Source: Nymphaea colorata (Eukaryota; Streptophyta; Magnoliopsida; Nymphaeales; Nymphaeaceae). From it: DNA of 64,000 nucleotides. Under the pieces are notes generated by a model, which did not search any database, was not told where the DNA came from, and saw only the letters and a list, made by a program, of their open reading frames with translations. How positions within the stretch are numbered: position 1 is the stretch's first letter; each line of letters begins with the position of its first letter. This document shows, piece by piece, positions 53,701 to 64,000 of the stretch. The position numbers and the translations under genes were made by a program. The stretch lies in the NCBI RefSeq assembly GCF_008831285.2, contig NC_045139.1, positions 3,880,704-3,944,703 on the forward strand, in the 5' to 3' direction.

Positions 53701-56700
53701 AAAATATGCCGTGAATAGCCAATATCAGTTGTCTTAGGCATTGAAGGGGATGTAGAAGTGCCCTAAACATCAAGTTTTATCAACTATTTTTTTGGACATG
53801 GAAGTGCTGAAAGGATGAGAGTTTTGTTTTGTTATTTTAACAAAAGAGTTCTTCATAAGGTCTCATAATATTGGAATGAGGCGCTACTTTGGAAACAAAA
53901 TTGCACATAGAATAGGATATTCTAATTTGTTATCATGAGTTCTCTGGCATTCAGCTTCCTCTCACCAAAGGCATTAGTTGTACACCTTAAAGATAGCCCA
54001 GTTAATCTCATGAGAAAAAAATTGGCATTCATGATGAGAATTATTTCACTATTATTGCAAAGTCTTACTGTTCTCATGAAATCCTACATTGACACCTTCT
54101 CCTTGTTTGTAAACTTGATGTCTGGTATATCTGTATATGTTTCATCTTTGCTTTCTCCACCTAACCTGTTTGTATGGTGCAGGCCAAAAGAAGCTCCAGA
54201 GTTGCTGAAGCAGCTGTAGAAAATTCTAAAAACCCACAATTTCTTCTTCTTTTATCTGATAGTTTTGTGGAGGCACGTGCTGCCCTAAGCCGATCTGGAG
54301 TGGCTGGACTCACTAGCAACCAAAACCAGCCGAAGTTCGATTCTACAAATGTTCCGACAGCCATGATCTCAGCGCCTCCAGCAACTTCCATTTCCTCAGG
54401 TTTTTTTTTTCTGAATTAGAAACTTTTGTGTGTTCGTAGGACTTCAATAACTTCATTTTTTGTTTTTCTATGAAAGGATTTTTGGTTCAAATGCTGAATC
54501 AACATGTCACATATTATGACTATCATTTGTGTACTGCACTTGTTAGCTATTAGATTTAAGATTTTGCAATAGCACCATTGTGCAGTTCATTGAAGGTCCT
54601 GCATATTTTGAACCATGTCTTAATGTTTAAATGCCATCGTAACTTTTGCCCATATCTTCATGGTGCAATGAGTCTGCAACACACACACACACGCACACAT
54701 GTATCAATCCTGATCTGGCTGCACTACTCCATTGACCCGATGGAATTTCACAAAAGCCTCTCCTATCTCTTCAAAACTGTGAAGAAAATATTGAGGTGTG
54801 AGAAGATTCTAGAGAGGTGAGGTTTAAGGGCCCTGGTCCTCTTTCCACTACATGGTACTTTGCATGCTATGATTTGCTTTTCCTCTTAAAAAATAAATTG
54901 AAACATTGATAGAAGAAATTCTTTTATGCTGTATCAGTGTATTGTATATCTTAAAAATTTGTATTTCATCATGGTTTATCTTAATATCAAATTGACTGTT
55001 GTTATATTAGTTTCAAATCTATCATCAAGCTATTGTTCCTTTTGTCTGGGGTTTGTCATGGCTATCCAGCTTTTTTACTCTCTCATCCATTCCCTTGCAT
55101 ATCTAAAAGTTAAGTTTAGAATGCACCAGTGAAGATTCTTGGAGTCAAAAGGGCACTATCTCTCCTTCTTTTGTGCATAACATTGCTGCTAATTAAATGG
55201 TTGCATATGTACTTCATTCTGCTCGTGTAACTCATTCCTCAGTCCATGTACCAGCTATGAATCGAGCACCTCTTACTGGCGGGCTTATTCCTCCGGCAAT
55301 TGTAAAAGTCGTAAGTTGCATGTTTCCACTACCTTTTAGTATGCTTGGAAATAGTGCATTTGAAACACTATTTTGGCTTCTCTATCTTTATATTATGGAC
55401 ATTTGCTATGTGGTTAACATGTTTGATTATTTACTGACTGTTCTGCTAATTACTATTTTTAGGAACCAAATACCTCATCATCTTTGGGACCTGGGCCCAC
55501 ATATCCACATGTAAAGCCAACTATCCCCCATGGAGCCTCTCCTGTTTCTAGCATGCAGGCGTCATCACCAGCTGTGACCTCCCAAGAGCAAACAACTAGT
55601 GCTGATAATGCACAAGAACTCAAGCCTATAGTGGGTGGCATTTCTCAGGGTATGCGTTCTGTGGGTTCAGCTGCTGCAAATGTGAATATTCTCAACAATC
55701 TTTCTCAAGTTCACAAGGTGATGACTTCAGCCTCTCTAACTGGACCAAGTTCCATGGGGATTCCTACACTTGGTGGAACACTCATGGCAATGCACATGTC
55801 AAGTATGCTCTCTAATGGAATGTCATCAGCTCCAGCAGCTCCTGCACAAAATGTTTTCCAAACTACACAATCTGTCATGGCATCAATGGCTGGGGCCACA
55901 ACATTGGGTGGAACTGCACAGGTTTCGCAAAATGTAGCACAAGGTTCATTACCATCTGCTCCTTCTAACCTACCTGGAAACACAAGCATTGGCTCACCTC
56001 CCTTAGCGAATATGCCAGGAGTTGTTGGTATGAACCTTCCTGCTTCTGCTGTTGGTCATGGTAATCTGCCTTCAGGAACACAGATTGGACCAGGTGCAAT
56101 TGGGATGAACCAAACTGTAATGGGTGGTTCCGGTACCACAAGTTTACCTTCTGGTGCAGGAACAATGATTCCCACACCTGGTTTGTCTCAACCAGGGGTA
56201 CATTCTCTTGGTGTGAACAACAATTCATCTGTTAATATGTCAATGACCCAATCTTCGGCAGCTATGCAACAACAGAGTAAATATGTTAAAATCTGGGAGG
56301 TAATTGGTTGAATGGTATCTTTTCTGCAACTTGTGCATTTGTTTTAATACTTTAGCAGCTGCTCGTTTTGGAAATATTATTCTCTGCTAAATATGAAGTA
56401 TAGTGAAATATTAGTTGTTTACCTATGACCAACAAGAATAATTCTATTTGTCAAAGCTTTTATTGGTTCAAGTTTCAAAGTTCAACCTATAAACTAGTTT
56501 GTATTTATTCAGCTTTGGAACTGTTATTCGTTTGCTTTTTCTCTATTCATGCAGGGAGCACTATCTGGTCAAAGGCAGGGGCAACCAGTCCATATATGTA
56601 AACTAGAGGTTTGAGCTGATGCAATACCTCAATGTTTTCTTTTTAGGTTCTTAAGTTTCTGGTGTTATTATGGTAGCATGAGAGCTTCAGTGAAGGCTAC

Positions 56701-59700
56701 TTTACTTACTATATTGATTTCTGGTAACTAAAAATTAGAAGTGCTCCCATGAAGTGGATTTGTTGGGACCTATGTGGAATTAATGGTCCTAGCTGGCACA
56801 AAGAAAAGAAAAGACGAAGAGAAAAAAGGGAAATATGAGAAATGGAAAGAAGGGGCAAGCAACCTGGCACCTGCGTCTTAACCAACAAAGCAAATGATTC
56901 AAAAAATTAAGAAAGTTATTTTTTTTAAGAATTGAAGAAGTATTATTTTTTGCCTATGCCTCCTAGGTGCCTAGACGGCATGCGGACTCACTTTAGATTA
57001 CAGAAAGTGATTGGCAGCTGACTATGAAAAATCCTAGTTTTGAAAGTACTTGTTTGATATATTTTGATTTTCATTGTTTAAGGGAATAACTTTTTCAGGT
57101 GATATAACTTGTGTAAATGATGACTTAATGTTAATCATCATCTTTTTTTAGCAGATTAAATATTCTTTAGAACATGATACAGATGTAAAGATAATTATAA
57201 GGTGATCAACGATACTCATATGGGGAAAAAGTTAATGTTTTTTGTACGATGTTATAAAACAATCTGGAGAAATGACAAACAGACATATCAAATGACATTA
57301 GCAGATTTGTTCCATGCTCTTCTAAGATTCATGCACAATGGAGGGAAAGGTTTTCCAGGTAGTATCATTGAAACCTGCACTATCACCTGGGCACATAGGA
57401 GGTGATACCTGCACTTTCACTTGGTTATGTAGCTGCAGGTTTTCTTTTATTTTCTTGCTCTCAAAATCCAAAACATCATGCATTTTGCTGTTTTGGAATT
57501 TTCGCATGTCCATGTTTTTTAACATGTGCTTTATTGATTGGTTACCAATTTCTGTAGCACATAGAACCTCTTCTGCAGAATGAGTGCATATCCACCATGT
57601 CTTCTTCATATCAGACATATTTCGTGCATTTTTTCTATCCATTTTTGGAGAAACTTTGAATGTGTCTCCTTTTATCTATCCTGGTGATTACTATTGTAAG
57701 GGTGCTGTATGGTGATGTAAAGGGTTAGATTTAGTTTATACATGTGTTCTGCCAATTCCAACTAGTTTATGTGCTATAGCCAGGTTAGTAATTGAAATAA
57801 TTCTTAATTTCAATTTAATTTGGTGGAGACAATAAAAAAGCCTGATAATGTCCATTTAGTATGTGGGTTGGATTGGTCCTTCCTAGCTCATACGTATTTT
57901 GTATCTTTCTCCATTTCACAATCTGAACATGTTCCAAGAACAAGTACCTTTTTTTTCTAAACATGGAAAAAACCTGATTGTATTGCAAAATGGGCTCCAT
58001 ATTTGTTAAATCAAGTCCTACTTGATTGACTAACAAGATCCTTGATTTTCAAATTATTGGCTAGTCAACCAAGAAGTTGAGGAAGCCACTTCTCTCTTGT
58101 GGGAAAATTTCTAGGTCCTGAAAATCAGTTAGTTTGACTGACTTGGCCAACTAGTCATTGATGAATAGCATTGATCATCTGCTTTTGGAATGTTCTTGCT
58201 GTTAACTTTTTTAGAAGGGAAAAGTTTTAGACTTTTTAGTTATAACTTTTAAGGATGCCCCTTTTATTCCCTTTCCAGTGAGTCATTAAGGGCATCTTCT
58301 TTATTTTTGTTTATGTTATTGTTTCTGTTTCGTGTGCTTTTTTGGATCTTTTTATTGGACAAATGACTTTATTAGTAATCTCTAAAGTAGCGTTGGGTAG
58401 TTAGCATTCAGTTTATCGTTTTGCAATGTAATGTATAGTCAGTAAACTATGTATTTTACTCTATGTCACACGGACACGGCAAATTAGCCCGTGTATCTGT
58501 GTCGACACGCGTACACCCGGATCCGGACATGCGTGGCTGGGACATGCTAAAAAATAAAAGTTATTAATTTAACTTTTTTTTTTCATTTTATCAATTTTTT
58601 GTGATGCATCCAATTATTTTCATGAACAATCCTTTCAAATATTCAGCACTTTTGTGATAAAACAAACTTTCTTACGAGATTGTAAGAGTGAACTATTAAT
58701 TTAATGTTTTTTTTTATTTTATCATTTTTTAGACTATAAAATTTGCCGTGTCTGTGTATCCGAAAATTTTGAAAAATTGCCGTGTCCGTACCCGTATCCC
58801 TGTATCGCACCTGCGCCCGTGTGACATAGATTTTACTTGATCTGTCTTGTCTTGCCTTTCACAATTTAATCATTGTGTTTCTACTGACTAGTCCCTTTAG
58901 GGGTTTGACCAACTCGTGATTGACTCCTTATTTTGACTATGATTATATTCAATGCTAGGAACATGAATAAAGAGAAGGAACCTTAACTTCTACTGTTGCC
59001 CTATTATCCTGGAGGACTCGGTTCTTATTACTTAGACTCACCACATGTATAGATGTTTGGTATCATGTGGCATGCATGGTCATCAAGGTTGTGCAACGCT
59101 ACTTCTTCTACATTAGTTCAAAATATGTGATCTACTACATGCTGTACTGAACTTTCTGGTCACGACTGTGATCCAAATGACCTGAACATTGTATAGAAGC
59201 AGTATATTCCCTTTCTTTGATAGTCCATTTTCTAGTTATTGATAAGATCTTCGTGTTCTTTGGCAGAATGTCCTCATAAATAATAATTATTGAGCAACCT
59301 ATTTAAAATAGAATAACTTCCATGTGATACCAATCTACCACTTCAAAGTACTTGTTTGAGTTACCTTCTGCAGCGTAATACCGGCTCTCTTTTTTGTCCA
59401 GCTGGAGCTTCAAATCCTACAATGAAGCTTTTTTTTATCAATAGTAATTTGAATATTGACATTGGTTTTTTATGATTTACAGGGGTACAGACATGTCAAC
59501 TCATCAGAGTCGTAAGTTCTATATGAAGCATTTTACTTTGTTATTGCTATATTAAAGATTTAAAAGTGCATCTACGTTCTTTGTTGAAGCCATTCTTTAT
59601 TGAAACCAATGTCTTGTCTTTTGGCATCTTGTCATACCTACCATTAATTTATTTCATTGCTCAAATGAAGACTAGATTTCAGAGATGGATGGTTCTTATC

Positions 59701-61919
59701 AAAGACATGATCAAATTGGGATTTATTACTAATTGATGTGATTTATTAATGTAACCTCCGTGAGATTGAAAGTGTAGAAAGAATATCTTGTATTGGAAAG
59801 CTCATGTGAAGACGGATTTTCATTACACATGGTGGTTGGGTGTTGTCCCGCTGCAAATTTACCTGCTTTTTTCCTCCATGTTCAATCATAAAACTATTTA
59901 ATTGACCTTTAAAAGTAGTTTAGACTTTAGATTACCAGAACTTCAGACACCACATTTCTGTAGCTTCACACTGTGAAAACTGAAAAGCTCAAAGCAATCA
60001 AAAGAATTTTGGCACACTCTCTGATGCATATAATTAGGTCAAATACCTAAGTTTTGGGCATTGATCTTGTATGGTTTAACATCCCCTGGAAAGTTCTAGT
60101 TGTGTTGTTCCATTGATGTTGTCTCTGTTCTGCTTTTCCAAGAAGTGCCTTGCTGTAGTTTTTGTACCTTTCTTTGGAATAGAGTACTTGGATGTTCTTC
60201 CTTACCATTCGGCACTGTTGTTCAGGTTAGCTTCCGACTGGAAACCAACAATGCAAATAGTTCGACTCATATCTTCAGATTATATGAATAACAAGTACGT
60301 CTCTGACCTCTGCTATCCACCCATGAAGAGTCTATACTTTCCTCCAAATTACTGTAGGCTTTAACTGTTGAAGCTGATGGCCTCTCTCTCTTTCTGGCTT
60401 GTTTGTTGATGACATCAGGCAATACCTTGGGAAGTGTGATTACTTGGTTTTCAGAGTACTTAATCAGCATGGATTTCTCTCTCAGCTACAAGAGAAAAAG
60501 CTTGTACGTAATGAAACCATTCTGCTTTCATTTGCTATACGTATTGTACTTGTTAATGAAGATCTGAACTAAAAACTCATGGAAAGACTTGGTGAAATGA
60601 TGAAGATACAAAAATTATATCTGTAGTTCAACTTTTGTTTAGCAAACATGGCCTTGGGAAGTGTCATAGTACCTTTAGTTCCATGCTAGTACAAGAATCC
60701 AACAATTAGAATAATCATATGAGTGTGTGTGAGAGAGAGAGAGAGAGGGAGGTGCCGTAAAAAAATGCAAGCTGGTTAGCAAGTCCTAATGAATGCCATA
60801 TCGTTAGCGGAGATGCAAAAAATTAAAAAATTGATTCATTTTTGGGAGTCAAGGCCTTTTTTTTTTTTTTTTTAACATGTGGAAACCACAATTTGGGTCA
60901 AGCCTCTTGCCCAAGTGCGGAATACCACAAGAACTTTTCCCTCACCTCCATAGTTAAAGGACCTGCTTTGGCTTTTCTATTGATGCCCAAGGAGTTCAAA
61001 CCTGCCCACCTAGCGGTTGTGGCCTCCCCACTGCATCACAATCCCTCCAGACCTCAGGAATAAGATTTGATGGCTCTGGCCCACATGCGACCTATTACTT
61101 AATTTACTCTGTTGTGTATTTATGGGCACCTTGATAGATTTCTCATTATCCTCCTCTGGTGAGAATCCAAGAGTAAACGCTCCACCATTCCTTGCAGTGT
61201 GCTGTAATTCAACTGCCTTCTCAGACTCTGCTTCTTTCAGTTTCTGATAAACCAAGCCGCTTGATTGGGATGCTTTTCCCTGGGGTAAGTTCACTGTGCT
61301 GCTTTTTTCTATAAATTTTAAGAAACATTAGCACTGAGTTTTGATTTTTTCTTTTATAATTTTAAAGGATATGGTCGTTTTCAAGCCACAACCCTCCAGT
61401 CAGCAGCAACAGCAGCAGCAGCAACTGCAGCAACAATCACAACAGCAGCAGCAGCAGCTGCAGCAACAGCCGCAGCAGCTGCAACCTCAACAACCACAGC
61501 AGCTGCAACATCAGCAACAGTTGCAACAACACCAGCAGCAACAACAGCTACAGCAACAACAGCAACAGATACAACAGCATCAACAACAGCAACAAATGCA
61601 ACAGCATCAGCAACAACAGCAACTGCAACAGCATCAACAGCAGTTACAACATCAGCAACAACAAATACAACAGCATCAGCAGCAACAGCAACTGCAACAG
61701 CATCAGCAGCAGCAGCAGTTACAACATCAGCAACAACAACTACAACAGCATCAACAGCAACAGCAGCTACAACATCAACAACAGCAGCAACAGCAAATGG
61801 TTCCCACAGCAATGAATCAAGCGTTTGTTCAAGGGCAAGGAAGAACACAGATGTTATCACAGGGACAAATGCTATCACAAGCTCCACAAAACATGCCTGG
61901 AGGTGGTTTCTTGTCCTGA
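44736..61919 (+). CDS. MED25: MED25/PFT1, Mediator complex subunit 25, 15 exons
   Basis: Exons: 44736-44836, 46257-46287, 48277-48340, 48991-49121, 51212-51418, 51528-51593, 54183-54399, 55243-55310, 55463-56299, 56555-56608, 59483-59511, 60226-60294, 60419-60503, 61198-61284 and 61368-61919. All are GT-AG and phase-consistent, giving 865 aa (Arabidopsis MED25 about 836). Residues 1 to about 235 are the VWA-like domain that anchors to Mediator (QLIVVVEGTAAMGPFW, then SGWTRDLDVF and GEGLAEALM). A Gly/Ser/Met/Pro-rich linker follows (about 240-565), including VKVEP. The activator-interacting ACID domain spans about 567-682 (SKYVKIWEG, LSGQRQGQPV, WKPTMQIVRLIS, GMLFPGDMVVFKP). Then comes a Gln/His/Leu tail of about 140 residues. 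In plants MED25 links transcription factors, such as the jasmonate regulator MYC2, to RNA polymerase II and affects flowering time and defence. Only about 15% of the gene is coding; introns 4, 6, 10 and 13 carry transposon-like insertions. Confidence 0.97.
46713..46846. repeat. 67-bp tandem duplication in MED25 intron 2
   Basis: CCTGTCATGTCTTCTTTAAG starts at 46713 and 46780. The two 67-bp units appear identical, which suggests a recent event. Confidence 0.92.
47081..47330. repeat. About 137-bp tandem duplication in MED25 intron 2
   Basis: TTTATGATTTAACCATTAGT occurs at 47081 and 47218, followed by matching TTCTGTTTATGATTCAT and TATAATACAGTCTGTA blocks. It lies within a TACTGT/TATATACTG-rich region (46880-47520). 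Confidence 0.75.
49311..49424. mobile_element. Short hAT-like MITE candidate in MED25 intron 4
   Basis: A 98-bp insert (49319-49416) is flanked by identical 8-bp words TGGCTGAT (49311-49318 and 49417-49424). One end reads TTCAGGGTTGGAGCTAGG; the other, reverse-complemented, reads ATAGTGGAGCCACAGGG. These are imperfect inverted ends resembling the GGAGC-containing ends of plant hAT-type elements. Confidence 0.55.
51905..52367. mobile_element. MITE with 8-bp target duplication in MED25 intron 6
   Basis: A 447-bp element (51913-52359) is flanked by GAGATAAC on both sides (51905-51912, 52360-52367). The ends are CTTTGTCACATGGGTAC and, reverse-complemented, CTATGTCACACAGGTAT. The interior is rich in GTACC/GGTAC words near the left end. 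No coding capacity. Confidence 0.8.
58453..58837. mobile_element. MITE with 8-bp target duplication in MED25 intron 10
   Basis: A 369-bp element (58461-58829) is flanked by ATTTTACT on both sides (58453-58460, 58830-58837). The ends are CTATGTCACACGGACACGGC and, reverse-complemented, CTATGTCACACGGGCGCAGG. GACACGGC and ACACGCG words are frequent in both arms. The terminal 13 bases are shared with the element in intron 6. Confidence 0.88.
60857..61045 (-). mobile_element. tRNA-derived SINE with poly(A) tail in MED25 intron 13
   Basis: On the minus strand, TGATGCAGTGGGGAGGCC (61021-61038) fits an A box and GGTTTGAACTCC (60991-61002) fits a B box. The sequence then runs about 120 bases to a poly(A) of 17-18 residues (T run at about 60858-60875 on +). 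The total near 190 bp is usual for plant SINEs. It is inserted antisense to the host gene. A target duplication could not be resolved. Confidence 0.65.
61398..61800 (+). repeat. CAG/CAA repeat encoding the MED25 poly-Gln tail
   Basis: In-frame CAG and CAA codons with regular CAT, CTG/CTA and ATA interruptions (higher-order word CAGCATCARCAGCAACAGCA). Mixed codons make it less prone to slippage than pure CAG. Confidence 0.9.
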
Positions 61920-63296
61920 ATGTTAGTGAAGTAAAAGATTGGTCTCTTACCTGCCAACAACACTTGAACCCATCTTAAGGTAACATGAGTAATGCATATC
62001 ATGCAGCATTTGGAATGTGAAAATAGAAGGGTTCAGGAAGGGGACCAAATTTTGATAATTGTGGACAATGTTGCAAGGCATGCTTCATGAATGTAAAGTT
62101 TTGGGAATGTACATAACATATGGAACGTGGGCATGTAACCATTTAAGCGTCTGGAAATATTGAAGACTCACAGTGATCACCAACGATTGTTGCATAAAAA
62201 AAATCTTCTGAAGTATGATTGGTGATGGTTACACCCTTTGTGAAATGTGATCGATGATGAGGCGACTGGCAAGTGAGCCGGTAAGTGGGTCTGGTCATAA
62301 CAAGGTGTGACAAAGATCATATGACTGATAAAGTGTTCTATGAATGAATGGGCGGGTGCAAAGTTACATTAGTAGATCTTAGGACGTACAGGATGCAGCT
62401 GCAGACTTGGAAAATAATTTCGCTCGTGCACCAAACCACAAGGAACACTTTTACAAGCTTTTCTTATGGGTGTGCAAGCAAGAAGTATCATCTATGAGAA
62501 ACTGTCATTCTTATCGTCCATGGTTCTCAACCGGTGGTCGGTTTGCAACCATCACCCTTCACGCGTGTCGATTGTTGTCCATTTCGTCGGTAAATGGTTG
62601 CTTTGGCTTGGTTAGAGCCGGAATCATCTGTTTGGATAAGGTCCATGTGCTGGTTACTCAGTGGACCTGAGAAGTAGAGGAGATAGAAATGAGAAGCTGT
62701 AAAGATGAGTTCGAGAGGCAACCATTTGCATTGAGAAACAAGTTTCAGTTTTAGCCTTTTACAATAACACCGGTATAAATGGATGGTCTAACACAAGTAC
62801 GAGATTAATGAAACAAGGTCAACCAGCTGGTGAACATGTTAAAGAATTGCATAGTTCCAGCTGGTGTTTTACATCGGTTGCTGGGAGGACCTGATCTCCC
62901 TGTTTTAATGAAGCATACCTGTGACCAGATCACATGGAGAGGGAGAGGAGAGAGAGAGAGAGAGAAACCGCGAGCGAGCGAGCGAAAAGTGTACGAAGTA
63001 CAAAACACATAAAACTCTGAAAGGCATGTACAGGAATGACCATTCAACTTTCAAGTTTACAATCATCTGTCGTTTCAGAGTGGAGTCAGCATTAGAGCTA
63101 ATTCAGATTCGACATCTGAACTGTATGTAGTTCATCTGAAAACGGCAGTATCTTTCCTAGCGTCTCATTTTTTATGTCCTTAAATAAAGTATAAGGACAG
63201 CATACAACATGAAGACTAACTAAAGGAAGCCATCCCCGAGAAAAAGTAGGGACATTTCTCCCTTGACCCAGAAATCTATGCAGCTGGAACTAGCGA
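61920..63296. other. 3' UTR of MED25, then 3' flank of the lipase-like gene
   Basis: The MED25 3' UTR probably runs to about 62100-62400. A short GA tract is at 62947-62966. The open frames here show no recognisable domain. The minus-strand 3' UTR of the lipase-like gene should cover the bases just below 63297. Confidence 0.4.
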
Positions 63297-64000
63297 CTAC
63301 TCTGTTGGGACTAAATCCACTTCTTTCACTTCTGAAGGAAAATCTGACGACTTCCTATTACTGCTTCTTCTTTTACCAGTTCTTCCCAGCCTCATAGCCT
63401 TAGATTGACTTACTGATAATGGTGGCTCAACACGCAACAGGCGGGACATGACATAAGCCAGAAGCTCCTCACTGTGTGAAAAGAGGAAATCAACATGAGC
63501 ATATTTAAACTCATTATAGGAGACATCCACCCCAGAATTCTTCATCAACTTGTAGTGCTTCCTAACCATTGAGGCAGGAATTACTTTATCTTTGCATCCA
63601 GCAACCAAATCAACAGGCACATCAATCAAATCATAGTGTGAACCCAAGTCTAGCGGAAGGGCTGTTCCATAAGCTTTCATGTTTGCGTTTGCATTCCCAA
63701 AATCATACATGATAAACTTTCTGGAGTGCTTCATCTGTGCCAAGTGGACAGCAACATAATAAGAAACACCAGGCATATCGTTCATGTTGTAATGAGGCTG
63801 ACCAATCACTCCCACCCAATTTGAGCTATCTCCACCAACAACGTAACTCAGCAGAGTCTGCACTAAACCCCCAACAGCAGGATAATTGTGGAAGTCTCTT
63901 GCCAATTTGTTGAACAGCATGCGGAAAAACCTGGTGGGTATGTAGAATCCAGGAACAAGAGGAGCGAGGACAGGTGCAAGCAGGCGCAACAGATAGGATA
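63297..64000 (-). CDS. Alpha/beta hydrolase, acid (gastric/lysosomal-type) lipase-like; 5' part outside the window
   Basis: The frame is open from the window edge to TAG at 63299-63297 (about 234 codons). It matches the C-terminal half of AB-hydrolase lipases: HYNMNDMPGVSYYVAVHLAQ, RKFIMYDFGNANANMKAYG, then P..YDL..VPVDLVAGCKDKVI, holding the likely catalytic Asp, and NEFKYAHVDFLFSHSEELLAYV, holding the catalytic His. The nucleophile Ser (GxSxG) would lie upstream, outside the window. The tail is basic and Ser-rich (GKRRSSNRKSSDF). Plant members of this group (such as Arabidopsis At1g73920 and At1g18460, from memory) are larger than animal acid lipases. Hydrolysis of neutral lipid or sterol esters is inferred from the family, not shown. 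The frame has no real ATG start here. Confidence 0.88.
   Translation of the reverse strand, partial: SYLLRLLAPVLAPLVPGFYIPTRFFRMLFNKLARDFHNYPAVGGLVQTLLSYVVGGDSSNWVGVIGQPHYNMNDMPGVSYYVAVHLAQMKHSRKFIMYDFGNANANMKAYGTALPLDLGSHYDLIDVPVDLVAGCKDKVIPASMVRKHYKLMKNSGVDVSYNEFKYAHVDFLFSHSEELLAYVMSRLLRVEPPLSVSQSKAMRLGRTGKRRSSNRKSSDFPSEVKEVDLVPTE

Noticed and set aside
61381-61887. 168-codon minus-strand frame rich in Val and Ala
   Set aside because: It is the antisense reading of the MED25 CAG/CAA repeat; low complexity and no homology expected.

Overview
The window is nuclear DNA from a flowering plant. It is AT-rich. Its genes have many introns, with GT-AG borders and two apparent GC-AG borders. Long (TA)n, (GA)n and (CT)n microsatellites are frequent. 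The proteins match plant families: a CLE signalling peptide, a MED25/PFT1-type Mediator subunit with a poly-Q tail, and a plant-type MSH2. I cannot name the species. No rRNA gene, CRISPR array or bacterial-type operon was seen, and no convincing tRNA gene.

Left third (1-17 kb): a possible last exon of an unknown gene (607-725); a YAE1-type gene on + (2646-3964) whose first-exon region is duplicated 1440 bp upstream; a Ty3/gypsy gag scrap (4196-4393); a CWC16/CCDC130 splicing-factor gene on + (5783-10908, 7 exons) with a TATA box and a CT-rich leader; then intergenic repeats; then an intronless CLE peptide precursor on - (16450-16788).

Middle (17-31 kb): no gene that I can support. It holds CTCGA-rich repeats, AT-rich dispersed repeats, tRNA-like SINE heads, compound microsatellites, a six-unit array of 128-137 bp flanked by roughly 0.3 kb direct repeats, and a small fold-back sequence.

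Right half (31-64 kb): MSH2 on - (39530 down to 31433, 13 exons) with an E2F-like site just upstream; 5 kb of intergenic DNA ending in a degenerate 80-98 bp tandem array; MED25 on + (44736-61919, 15 exons, about 15% coding) whose introns carry two related 8-bp-TSD MITEs, a third short MITE candidate and a poly(A)-tailed SINE; and the 3' part of an acid-lipase-like alpha/beta hydrolase gene on -, cut by the window edge.

The genes are independent housekeeping or regulatory loci (Fe-S targeting for ABCE1, splicing, peptide signalling, mismatch repair, Mediator, lipid hydrolysis). They do not form a cluster with a joint function. I found no evidence for a new multi-gene system. The notable points are splice-site, duplication and transposon-architecture observations.
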